Assembly: GCF_001952935.1 (NCBI RefSeq)
Contig: NZ_CP018319.1
Coordinates: 2,634,501-2,698,500, forward strand
Origin: Pseudomonas frederiksbergensis
GTDB lineage: Bacteria > Pseudomonadota > Gammaproteobacteria > Pseudomonadales > Pseudomonadaceae
DNA: 64,000 nt
Direction: 5' to 3'
Shown: in pieces, positions 56,173 through 64,000 of the stretch
How the letters are laid out: each line of letters opens with the position of its first letter
Numbering within the stretch: the stretch's first letter is position 1
The notes under the pieces: model-generated
What the model saw: the letters and a program-made list of their open reading frames with translations, nothing else
Database searches by the model: none
Told to the model about the DNA's origin: nothing
Translations under genes and position numbers: made by a program

Positions 56173-56202
56173 AAAAAGGCCCCGCACATCGCGGGGCCTT
56201 TT
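56173..56202 (+). terminator. Intrinsic terminator after trxA
   Basis: AAAAAGGCCCCGC pairs with GCGGGGCCTTTT around acatc. It ends about 200 bases before the rho start. Confidence 0.9.
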
Positions 56203-56402
56203 CGTTATTGAGGGCTAGACGCTCCGAAACTCAGGTGGTACATTCGGCCCCGCACTGGTTTCTCCATTGCCCCCTGCTAGCCGTCGCCGACGCACTCCTT
56301 TTCGAATAAGTACGCGATCCTGTCGCCTTCTCTGCGGCGCGGCCTCATTAAGCCCAAAAGCTTAATTTCCCCCCCCTCCATAAATGATTACGTCATTCCT
56401 AT

Positions 56403-57662
<1,260 letters not shown>

Positions 57663-57678
57663 GTCGATAAGGCCAAGA

Positions 57679-57701
57679 AGCCGGGGAAACCCGGCTTTTT
57701 G
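57679..57701 (+). terminator. Intrinsic terminator after rho
   Basis: AAGCCGGG and CCCGGCTTTTT form a short stem with a small loop, 17 bases after the rho stop. Confidence 0.85.
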
Positions 57702-57801
57702 CTATCTGATTTTTGATGAACCGGCAGTTCGTGGTTCTGAATAGAGGGGTTCGGCGCTAAACTGCCACCCCCGAACGGCACGGCCAACACGAGGCTCACG
57801 C

Positions 57802-59268
57802 ATGCAGTATCGCGACTTGCGCGACTTTATCAGCGGTCTGGAAAAGCGCGGCGAACTCAAGCGCATCCAGGTTCCGGTGTCCCCAGTGCTCGAAATGACC
57901 GAGGTCTGCGACCGCACCCTGCGTGCCAAAGGTCCGGCCCTGCTTTTCGAAAAGCCCACGGGATATGACATCCCGGTGCTCGGCAACCTGTTCGGCACCC
58001 CTGAGCGCGTGGCGCTGGGCATGGGCGCAGAAGCGGTCAGCGAATTGCGCGAGATCGGCAAGCTGCTGGCGTTCCTCAAGGAACCCGAACCGCCGAAAGG
58101 CCTGAAAGATGCCTGGTCCAAGCTGCCGATCTTCCGCAAGATCATCGCCATGGCGCCGAAAGTCGTCAAAGACGCGGTGTGCCAGGAAATCGTCATCGAA
58201 GGCGACGACGTCGACCTCGCGATGCTGCCGGTGCAGACCTGCTGGCCGGGCGACGTCGGCCCGCTGATCACTTGGGGCCTGACCGTCACCAAAGGCCCGA
58301 ACAAGGACCGCCAGAACCTCGGTATCTACCGTCAACAAGTGATCGGCCGCAACAAGGTCATCATGCGTTGGCTCAGTCATCGTGGCGGCGCGCTGGATTA
58401 CCGTGAGTGGTGCGAGAAGCATCCTGGCCAGCCGTTCCCGGTGTCCGTGGCGCTGGGCGCCGACCCGGCGACCATTCTCGGCGCGGTGACGCCTGTGCCG
58501 GACAGTCTCTCCGAATACGCTTTCGCTGGTCTGTTGCGCGGCAACCGTACCGAGCTGGTGAAGTGCCGTGGCAACGACCTGCAAGTGCCGGCCACCGCCG
58601 AGATCATCCTTGAAGGTGTAATCCATCCGGGCGAGATGGCCGATGAAGGTCCCTACGGCGACCACACCGGTTATTACAACGAAGTCGACAGCTTCCCGGT
58701 GTTCACCGTCGAGCGCATCACCCACCGGATCAAACCGATCTACCACAGCACCTACACCGGCCGTCCGCCGGATGAGCCGGCGATTCTCGGTGTGGCGCTG
58801 AACGAAGTGTTCGTGCCGATCCTGCAGAAGCAGTTCCCCGAGATCACTGACTTCTACCTGCCGCCCGAAGGCTGCTCGTATCGCATGGCCATCGTGACCA
58901 TGAAGAAGTCGTATCCTGGCCATGCCAAGCGGGTAATGCTCGGTGTCTGGTCGTTTTTGCGACAGTTCATGTACACCAAGTTCGTTATCGTCTGTGATGA
59001 CGACATCAACGCACGCGACTGGAACGACGTGATCTGGGCCATCACCACGCGCATGGACCCCAAGCGCGACACGGTGATGATCGACAACACGCCGATCGAT
59101 TACCTGGACTTCGCCTCGCCGGTTTCCGGCCTGGGTTCGAAGATGGGGCTCGATGCCACGAATAAATGGCCGGGCGAAACCACTCGCGAGTGGGGCCGGG
59201 TGATCGTCAAGGACGAAGCCGTTACCCAGCGGATCGATGCCATCTGGAATCAGTTAGGAATAGATTGA
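57802..59268 (+). CDS. ubiD: 4-Hydroxy-3-polyprenylbenzoate decarboxylase UbiD
   Basis: 488 residues. It begins [22 protein letters not shown] and has the prenylated-FMN and Mn-binding regions [19 protein letters not shown] and [24 protein letters not shown], with the catalytic E-R-D set. It removes CO2 from the ubiquinone head-group precursor. GAGGC lies 10 bases before the ATG. Its stop overlaps the flavin reductase-like gene (TGATG), so the two are co-translated. Confidence 0.97.
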   Translation: MQYRDLRDFISGLEKRGELKRIQVPVSPVLEMTEVCDRTLRAKGPALLFEKPTGYDIPVLGNLFGTPERVALGMGAEAVSELREIGKLLAFLKEPEPPKGLKDAWSKLPIFRKIIAMAPKVVKDAVCQEIVIEGDDVDLAMLPVQTCWPGDVGPLITWGLTVTKGPNKDRQNLGIYRQQVIGRNKVIMRWLSHRGGALDYREWCEKHPGQPFPVSVALGADPATILGAVTPVPDSLSEYAFAGLLRGNRTELVKCRGNDLQVPATAEIILEGVIHPGEMADEGPYGDHTGYYNEVDSFPVFTVERITHRIKPIYHSTYTGRPPDEPAILGVALNEVFVPILQKQFPEITDFYLPPEGCSYRMAIVTMKKSYPGHAKRVMLGVWSFLRQFMYTKFVIVCDDDINARDWNDVIWAITTRMDPKRDTVMIDNTPIDYLDFASPVSGLGSKMGLDATNKWPGETTREWGRVIVKDEAVTQRIDAIWNQLGID

Positions 59269-60236
59269 TGCGTGTAACCTTGCAGCCCTCCGGAGCAGTG
59301 CTAGAGATTCTGCCCGGCGAGCGGATTCTCGACGGCGCACGGCGTCTGGGCTATGAATGCCCGCAAAGCTGTCGTAACGGCAATTGCCACGTGTGCGCCG
59401 CGCTGCTGGTGGAAGGGCGGGTCGAACAAGCCGGCGATGTGCGCGACCATGGCGAGTTCTACACTTGCATTGCAGAGCCGCTGGAAGACTGCATCGTGCT
59501 GTGGGATGGCGTGCTCGCGCTGGGAGAATTGCCGGTGCGCAGCTTGTCATGTCAGGTCATTGAGTGCAGGGACGTCGGCGGCGATACCTGGCGTGTGCGT
59601 CTGCGAGCGCCGGCTGGCAAGCCACCGCGTTATCACGCCGGTCAGTACCTGATGATCGAACGCGAGAATGGTGAGAAATCCGCGTTCTCCCTGGCCTCGG
59701 CACCGCATGGCGGGCGTGATCTGGAAATTCATGTACTGGCGCGCGAAAGCAGTGCGCTGAGCCTGATCGACCAGTTGCAACGCAACCCGATGGTGCGGAT
59801 CGAAATGCCATTCGGCGACACCCATCTGGCGGAACTGCCGGACGGTCCACTGGTGCTGATTGCCGCGGGCACCGGCATGGGCCAGATCCACAGCCTGATC
59901 GAACATTGCCGCGCCAAGGGCTTCAAGCATCCGGTGCATCTGTATTGGGGCGTGCGTCGTCCTGAAGACTTTTATGCCATCGAACATTGGGACGAATGGC
60001 TGAAACTGCCCAACCTGTTCCTGCATAAAGTCGTCAGTGATCAATGCGGCTGGCAGGGACGCTGCGGGATGCTGCATGAGGCGGTGTGCGAGGACTTCCC
60101 GGATCTGAAACCCTTGCATGTCTACGCCAGCGGCTCTCCGGCCATGGTCTACGGCACGCTGGATGCTTTGGTCGAAGCCGGGATGGATGCCCATCAAATG
60201 CGCGCGGATGTGTTTGCGTACGCGCCGCGATCTTGA
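59268..60236 (+). CDS. Ferredoxin-flavin-NADH reductase (CDP-6-deoxy-glucoseen reductase-like, Fre-like)
   Basis: 322 residues from the ATG overlapping ubiD. The N-terminal 2Fe-2S ferredoxin domain has CPQSCRNGNCHVC with a fourth Cys in FYTCIAEP; the FAD domain follows with a R-x-Y-S-like RYHAGQYLMIERENG, and the NAD domain has LVLIAAGTGMGQIHSLIEH. It transfers electrons from NADH through FAD to the iron-sulfur cluster. In E. coli ubiD is adjacent to fre, which supplies reduced flavin; this gene likely has a corresponding role, for example helping UbiX/UbiD. The common annotation as a sugar reductase is probably misleading here. Confidence 0.88.
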   Translation: MRVTLQPSGAVLEILPGERILDGARRLGYECPQSCRNGNCHVCAALLVEGRVEQAGDVRDHGEFYTCIAEPLEDCIVLWDGVLALGELPVRSLSCQVIECRDVGGDTWRVRLRAPAGKPPRYHAGQYLMIERENGEKSAFSLASAPHGGRDLEIHVLARESSALSLIDQLQRNPMVRIEMPFGDTHLAELPDGPLVLIAAGTGMGQIHSLIEHCRAKGFKHPVHLYWGVRRPEDFYAIEHWDEWLKLPNLFLHKVVSDQCGWQGRCGMLHEAVCEDFPDLKPLHVYASGSPAMVYGTLDALVEAGMDAHQMRADVFAYAPRS

Positions 60237-60276
60237 TCCGCGATCTTGATCCGCGATTTTGATCCGCGATTTTGAT
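60225..60276. repeat. Four tandem 13-bp units at the reductase 3' end
   Basis: Units ccgcgatcttgat (two copies) and ccgcgattttgat (two copies) in a row. The reductase stop TGA (60234-60236) falls in the first copy, so the end of the protein is encoded by the repeat. The rest of 60277-60484 is AT-rich without a gene. Confidence 0.9.
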
Positions 60277-60484
60277 CCCCCGCTCTTAATCGTTATAACT
60301 CTCTATATAGCCGATCGGTATTTATAAATTTATGTAAATGCCGGTAGGTTATATGTCATCCAGGCAAATAGTTAAGAACTGTGCCATGGCACTTAAATTG
60401 CCTTAAAACATATGTGCCTTATTGTTACAGCGGTGCGTTCTATTAAGTAATTCTTCACCCGCGGGGAGCTGAACGCTAATCGCC

Positions 60485-61153
60485 ATGAGCGCCATTGAAT
60501 CTGCTTTTTTGAATCTGGCTTACCCTCCGCGGCTCGATCTGGGGCCGCAGCTCACGCACGAACAATTGATCAACTCAATGCAGTCGACCATGGCGCGCCA
60601 CAAGGGCGGGCCGGTGTGGCTGTTCGCTTACGGTTCGCTGATCTGGCGTCCTGAATGTGCAGCGGTGGAGCGAGTGCGGGGTCGTGTGCATGGCTACCAT
60701 CGCGGTTTGTATTTATGGTCCCACGAACATCGCGGCACACCCGAAGTGCCTGGGCTGGTATTCGGCCTGGATCGCGGTGGTTCTTGCAGCGGCTTCGCCT
60801 ATCGCTTGCCTGAAGAACAACTTGAAGCCTCTCTTTACGCACTTTGGCAGCGCGAAATGCCATTCCCGTCCTATCGCCCACACTGGCTCAACTGCCGTCT
60901 TGAAGACGGAAGTCAGGTTCAGGCGTTGGGTTTTGTATTGGAGCGGCATCTGCCCAGCTATGCGGGCAACTTGCCGGATCACGTGCTGAGCCACGTGTTC
61001 GAAAACGCTTGCGGGCGTTACGGCACCACTCGCGATTATGTCGAGCAGACCGCCCACGCCCTGCGTAGCCACGCCATGCCAGACCGGAATCTGGAGGCGC
61101 GGCTCAAGCGCTGCAAATCAAAAACCGATCAGGCGATTGCTTCGCGGCTCTGA
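60485..61153 (+). CDS. chaC: Gamma-glutamylcyclotransferase (ChaC family)
   Basis: 222 residues. The glycine loop [14 protein letters not shown] is the ChaC Y-G-S-L motif; the catalytic glutamate is in [30 protein letters not shown]. ChaC-type enzymes cleave glutathione to 5-oxoproline and Cys-Gly. The ATG at 60485 is preceded by GGGGAG at some distance. The last 25 bases overlap the 3' end of glpT on the other strand. Confidence 0.92.
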   Translation: MSAIESAFLNLAYPPRLDLGPQLTHEQLINSMQSTMARHKGGPVWLFAYGSLIWRPECAAVERVRGRVHGYHRGLYLWSHEHRGTPEVPGLVFGLDRGGSCSGFAYRLPEEQLEASLYALWQREMPFPSYRPHWLNCRLEDGSQVQALGFVLERHLPSYAGNLPDHVLSHVFENACGRYGTTRDYVEQTAHALRSHAMPDRNLEARLKRCKSKTDQAIASRL

Positions 61154-62478
61154 CTGGCGACTTGTTTGTGCCACAGCGTCGGCGCCAGGAACGCCATCGC
61201 CAGTAAGCATGCGCCGATCAGCAGCACGAAACCGCCATCCCAGCCGAAGTGGTCCACGGTGTAGCCCATCGCTGCACTGGCCGCGACCGAACCCCCCAGA
61301 TAACCGAACAGACCCGTGAAGCCCGCTGCCGTACCGGCGGCTTTCTTCGGCGCCAATTCCAGCGCTTGCAGGCCGATCAGCATCACCGGGCCGTAAATCA
61401 GGAAGCCGATCGAGACGAGCGCGATCATGTCGACTGTCGGGTTGCCGGCCGGGTTGAGCCAGTACACCAGGGTCGCCACGGTCACCAAAGCCATGAACAC
61501 CATGCCGGTCAGGCCACGGTTGCCACGGAAGATCTTGTCCGACATCCAGCCACAGAGCAGCGTGCCCGGAATACCTGCCCATTCGTAGAAGAAGTAGGCC
61601 CACGAGGTTTTATCCACAGTGAAGCCCTTGGCTTCCTTGAGGTAGGTCGGTGCCCAGTCCAGCACGCCGTAGCGCAACAGGTAGACGAAGACGTTGGCCA
61701 GGGCGATGTACCAGAGCATTTTGTTGCGCAGCACGTACTTGACGAAGATTTCCTTGGCGCTGAATTCTTCTTCGTGGCTGGCGTCGTAGCCTTCCGGATA
61801 GTCGTTCTTGTACTTCTCGATCGGCGGCAGGCCCACCGATTGCGGGGTGTCGCGCATGGTGACGAAGGCAAACACCGCCACCGCCATGGCGACCGCCGCC
61901 GGCACGTAAAACGCTGCGTGCCAATCATTGAACAGGCCCATGCCGAGCAGGAACAGCGGGCCGATCAGGCCGCCACCGACGTTATGCGCCACGTTCCACA
62001 AGGACACTACTCCACCGCGTTCCTTCTGCGACCACCAGTGCACCATCGTCCGCCCACTCGGCGGCCAGCCCATACCCTGGGCCCAGCCATTGATAAAGAG
62101 CAGGATGAACATGATGGTCACGCTGGACGTCGCCCAGGGCGCGAAGCCGAAAATGAACATCACACCGGCCGATACCAACAGGCCGAAGGGCAGGAAGAAA
62201 CGCGGATTGGAACGGTCGGACACAATGCCCATCAGGAACTTGGAAAGGCCATAGGCAATGGCAATGGCCGACAGCGCCAGGCCCAACTCGCCGCGGGTAT
62301 AGCCCTCTTCGATCAGATAGGGCATGGCCAGGGAGAAGTTTTTGCGCAGCAGGTAATAGCCGGCATAACCGATAAAAATACCGGCGAAGATCTGCCAGCG
62401 AAGGCGTCGGTAGGTGTTGTCTATTTTTTCTTCAGGCAATGGAGCCTGATGTGCGGCAGGACGAAAGAAAGCAAACAT
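61129..62478 (-). CDS. glpT: Glycerol-3-phosphate transporter GlpT
   Basis: 449 residues with twelve membrane helices of the MFS organophosphate:phosphate antiporter type. The start [55 protein letters not shown] contains the family arginine and the YRKNF-like motif; [21 protein letters not shown] is also typical. It imports glycerol-3-phosphate in exchange for phosphate. A likely GlpR operator lies 110 bases upstream of the start. The 3' end overlaps chaC by 25 bases. Confidence 0.95.
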   Translation of the reverse strand: MFAFFRPAAHQAPLPEEKIDNTYRRLRWQIFAGIFIGYAGYYLLRKNFSLAMPYLIEEGYTRGELGLALSAIAIAYGLSKFLMGIVSDRSNPRFFLPFGLLVSAGVMFIFGFAPWATSSVTIMFILLFINGWAQGMGWPPSGRTMVHWWSQKERGGVVSLWNVAHNVGGGLIGPLFLLGMGLFNDWHAAFYVPAAVAMAVAVFAFVTMRDTPQSVGLPPIEKYKNDYPEGYDASHEEEFSAKEIFVKYVLRNKMLWYIALANVFVYLLRYGVLDWAPTYLKEAKGFTVDKTSWAYFFYEWAGIPGTLLCGWMSDKIFRGNRGLTGMVFMALVTVATLVYWLNPAGNPTVDMIALVSIGFLIYGPVMLIGLQALELAPKKAAGTAAGFTGLFGYLGGSVAASAAMGYTVDHFGWDGGFVLLIGACLLAMAFLAPTLWHKQVASQSREAIA

Positions 62479-62586
62479 TCAAGAGCTCCAGATTTCTTGT
62501 TTTGACTGCGGATGCGAATGTTACAGTTTCGTTACCGAAAATAGCACCGGTTCGCATCGGCCAAATAGCGGAAATGCTGGAGATTG

Positions 62587-62606
62587 CATGTTCTTTTATG
62601 AACATG
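62587..62606. promoter_or_regulatory. GlpR-like operator upstream of glpT
   Basis: CATGTTC-tttta t-GAACATG is a 20-bp palindrome equal to the outer halves of the GlpR consensus (ATGTTC-N6-GAACAT). It lies about 110 bases before the glpT start, in place for repression relieved by glycerol-3-phosphate. The glpR gene is not in the window. Confidence 0.6.
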
Positions 62607-62744
62607 TCGCTCAGGTATAAATGTAGGGCGTTGTGGGAAAGGTTACTTGCAGATCTACGTGCCGCATTTCGGTCCAGGGTAGGACGAGGCTTTGGGAAAT
62701 GTCCTTCGTGTGTATGGGAAGTCGTGGCGTTTTGTTCCCAGGAC

Positions 62745-62788
62745 AATAAAAAGCGGTCTGAACAACTTCATTTGAAGTCCAGACCGCT
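62745..62788 (-). terminator. Intrinsic terminator of the quinone oxidoreductase gene
   Basis: AGCGGTCTG (62752-62760) and CAGACCGCT (62780-62788) with an inner CTTCA/TGAAG pair; on the minus strand the stem is followed by a T run. It lies 10 bases past the gene's stop. Confidence 0.85.
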
Positions 62789-62797
62789 GCATTGGGC

Positions 62798-63775
62798 TCA
62801 GCGAACCTGAACCACCACTTTCCCGACCGCTTTGCGCTGGCCAAGATCATTGATCGCCTGCCCCGCATTGCTCAGTGGATACACTTGCGACACCAACGGC
62901 TTCAACTTGCCCTCGGCGAACCAGCCAAACAATTGCTGGAAGTTCGCCGCGTTGTCTTGAGGCTGGCGCTGGGCGAATGAGCCCCAGAACACGCCGATCA
63001 CCGCTGCGCCTTTGAGCAGCGCGAGGTTCACGGGGAGTTCGGGGATGCGTCCGCTGGCGAAGCCGACAACCAGCAGGCGGCCATTCCACGCGATGGCGCG
63101 GATGGCCTGGTCGAACAGATCGCCACCGACCGGGTCGTAGATCACGTCGGCGCCCTGGCCATCGGTCAGGCGCTTGATTTCGTCCTTGAGACTGGTTTCG
63201 CTGTAGTTGATCAACTCATCGGCACCGGCGGCCTTGGCTACTGCGAGTTTTTCGGCGCTGCTGGCGGCGGCGATCACGCGGGCGCCCATGGCTTTTCCGA
63301 TTTCCACGGCGGCCAGGCCGACACCCCCGGACGCGCCGAGTACCAGCAAGGTTTCACCCGGTTGCAGGTTTCCCCGTTGCTTGAGCGCGTGCATCGAAGT
63401 GCCATAAGTCATGCTGAACGCGGCGGCGGTGTTGAAATCCATCGATGGCGGAATGGGCAGCACGTTGTAGCCCGGCACCGCGACCTGTTCGGCGAAACTG
63501 CCCCAACCGGTCAGCGCCATGACCCGGTCGCCGACCTTGAGGTGGCTGACCTTTTCGCCTACTTGGCTGACCACGCCAGCCGCTTCGCCGCCCGGGGAAA
63601 ACGGGAAGGGCGGCTTGAACTGATATTTGCCCTCGATGATCAGCGTGTCCGGGAAATTCACCCCGGCGGCGTGCACGTCCAGCAGGATTTCATTCTTCTT
63701 CGCGACAGGACTGGCGACGTCTTCCAGCACCAGCGATTCGGCAGGGCCGAAGGCTTTGCACAGCACGGCTTTCAT
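62798..63775 (-). CDS. NADPH:quinone oxidoreductase (zinc-independent MDR family)
   Basis: 325 residues from ATG 63775 (MKAVLCKAFGPAESLVLEDV); a longer frame to 63865 adds 30 unlikely residues. The nucleotide-binding glycines lie in GETLLVLGASGGVGLAAVEIGKAMGARVIA; there are no zinc cysteines. The early part VHAAGVNFPDTLIIEGKYQFKPPFPFSPGGEAAGVV is typical of the QOR group. It may reduce quinones or enones with NADPH. It is monocistronic and ends at a clear terminator. Confidence 0.93.
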   Translation of the reverse strand: MKAVLCKAFGPAESLVLEDVASPVAKKNEILLDVHAAGVNFPDTLIIEGKYQFKPPFPFSPGGEAAGVVSQVGEKVSHLKVGDRVMALTGWGSFAEQVAVPGYNVLPIPPSMDFNTAAAFSMTYGTSMHALKQRGNLQPGETLLVLGASGGVGLAAVEIGKAMGARVIAAASSAEKLAVAKAAGADELINYSETSLKDEIKRLTDGQGADVIYDPVGGDLFDQAIRAIAWNGRLLVVGFASGRIPELPVNLALLKGAAVIGVFWGSFAQRQPQDNAANFQQLFGWFAEGKLKPLVSQVYPLSNAGQAINDLGQRKAVGKVVVQVR

Positions 63776-63925
63776 CAGGGCTATTCCTTTGGGAGTGATG
63801 GCCGATAAGTGTAGGTGTGTGAGTCGATGGGTCAACGAGCATGCCCGGCCCTGATAGTCAGCCATAAGCTTGTGCTTGAGCGGCGGGTCGTTATGCTAGG
63901 CCGCAAACCGGATAAGGAGCGAATT

Positions 63926-64000
63926 GTGAAAGCGTGGATCATGTTGTTGCTGGCCCTGTCTCTGCCTGTGGCAGCGATGGCCGAAGAAGCCAAAGAAGGT
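63926..64000 (+). CDS. N-terminus of an exported protein, cut by window end
   Basis: The first 25 codons from GTG 63926 behind AAGGAG (63914-63919) read MKAWIMLLLALSLPVAAMAEEAKEG. This is a textbook signal peptide with cleavage after AMA, followed by a charged mature start. The remainder lies beyond the window. It is divergent from the quinone oxidoreductase gene. No identity can be given. Confidence 0.7.
   Translation, partial: MKAWIMLLLALSLPVAAMAEEAKEG

Larger units (their letters stand above)
62479..62797. other. Upstream region of glpT
   Basis: A 319-bp AT-richer gap between the 3' end of the quinone oxidoreductase gene and glpT. It holds the GlpR-like operator and the terminator of the oxidoreductase gene; the short frame 62439-62810 shows no known protein feature. 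Confidence 0.7.

Noticed and set aside
61249..62505. 418-codon open frame antisense to glpT
   Set aside because: His/Arg-rich shadow of a membrane protein gene; no start signal.

Overview
This window is chromosomal DNA of a fluorescent Pseudomonas (P. fluorescens group). Three things indicate this: the gene order (comM-ubiK-glnK-amtB-sutA, dapF-xerC, argH-algR-hemCDXY-dsbH-algQ-algP, hemB-ppk-ppx, trxA-rho-ubiD), the GC-rich codon use, and many inverted pairs of a REP element whose core reads like gtgggagcgggcttgctcgc. Most genes are conserved housekeeping genes with ordinary spacing. Coordinates and motifs were read by eye, with no database search.

The exception is about 1.2-8.7 kb, a visibly AT-richer block of eight genes on the + strand inserted between comM (yifB) and ubiK. 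It encodes a BesD-type Fe(II)/2-oxoglutarate amino-acid radical halogenase, a metal-type VOC protein, a DUF3291-like protein, a BesC-like haem-oxygenase-fold diiron oxidase, an ATP-grasp ligase, a Kef-like antiporter, an EamA exporter and a LysR regulator. The first five are tightly packed or translationally coupled. The halogenase keeps the HxG iron site and most substrate residues recalled for BesD, so the cluster looks like a pathway for a chlorinated or alkene-type amino acid or dipeptide. It has no BesB-like PLP enzyme and adds two proteins not in the bes pathway as I know it. The halogenase frame carries an in-frame TAA at codon 54 with an ATG three bases later, so here it is a fresh nonsense allele, a reinitiating split gene or a sequence error.

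After the island come glnK-amtB, behind a readable sigma-54 promoter and two NtrC-like boxes; yjbQ and sutA; then, on the minus strand, the lptM-lysA-dapF-DUF484-xerC-HAD set. cyaY, a DUF1289 gene and rnk face cyaA, which encodes class I adenylate cyclase. argH and algR diverge from a 460-bp gap that holds a 28-bp palindrome and a Vfr/CRP-like site but no algZ sensor gene. The haem genes hemCDXY, dsbH and algQ follow, then convergent fklB, then the histone-like algP.

From 34 to 46 kb there are an ABC-F ATPase, a small MscS protein, a LysE exporter, a four-gene envelope cluster (COG3014, YcfL, LpoB and an LpoB/CsgG-like protein), a cytochrome c-FTR1 iron permease, a YaiI protein, ElbB, a sterol desaturase-like protein and DedA. 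From 46 to 64 kb there are hemB-ppk facing ppx, a polar amino-acid ABC importer with a divergent GntR regulator, trxA, rho, ubiD with a flavin reductase-like partner, chaC, glpT behind a GlpR-like operator, a quinone oxidoreductase, and the first codons of an exported protein cut by the window end.
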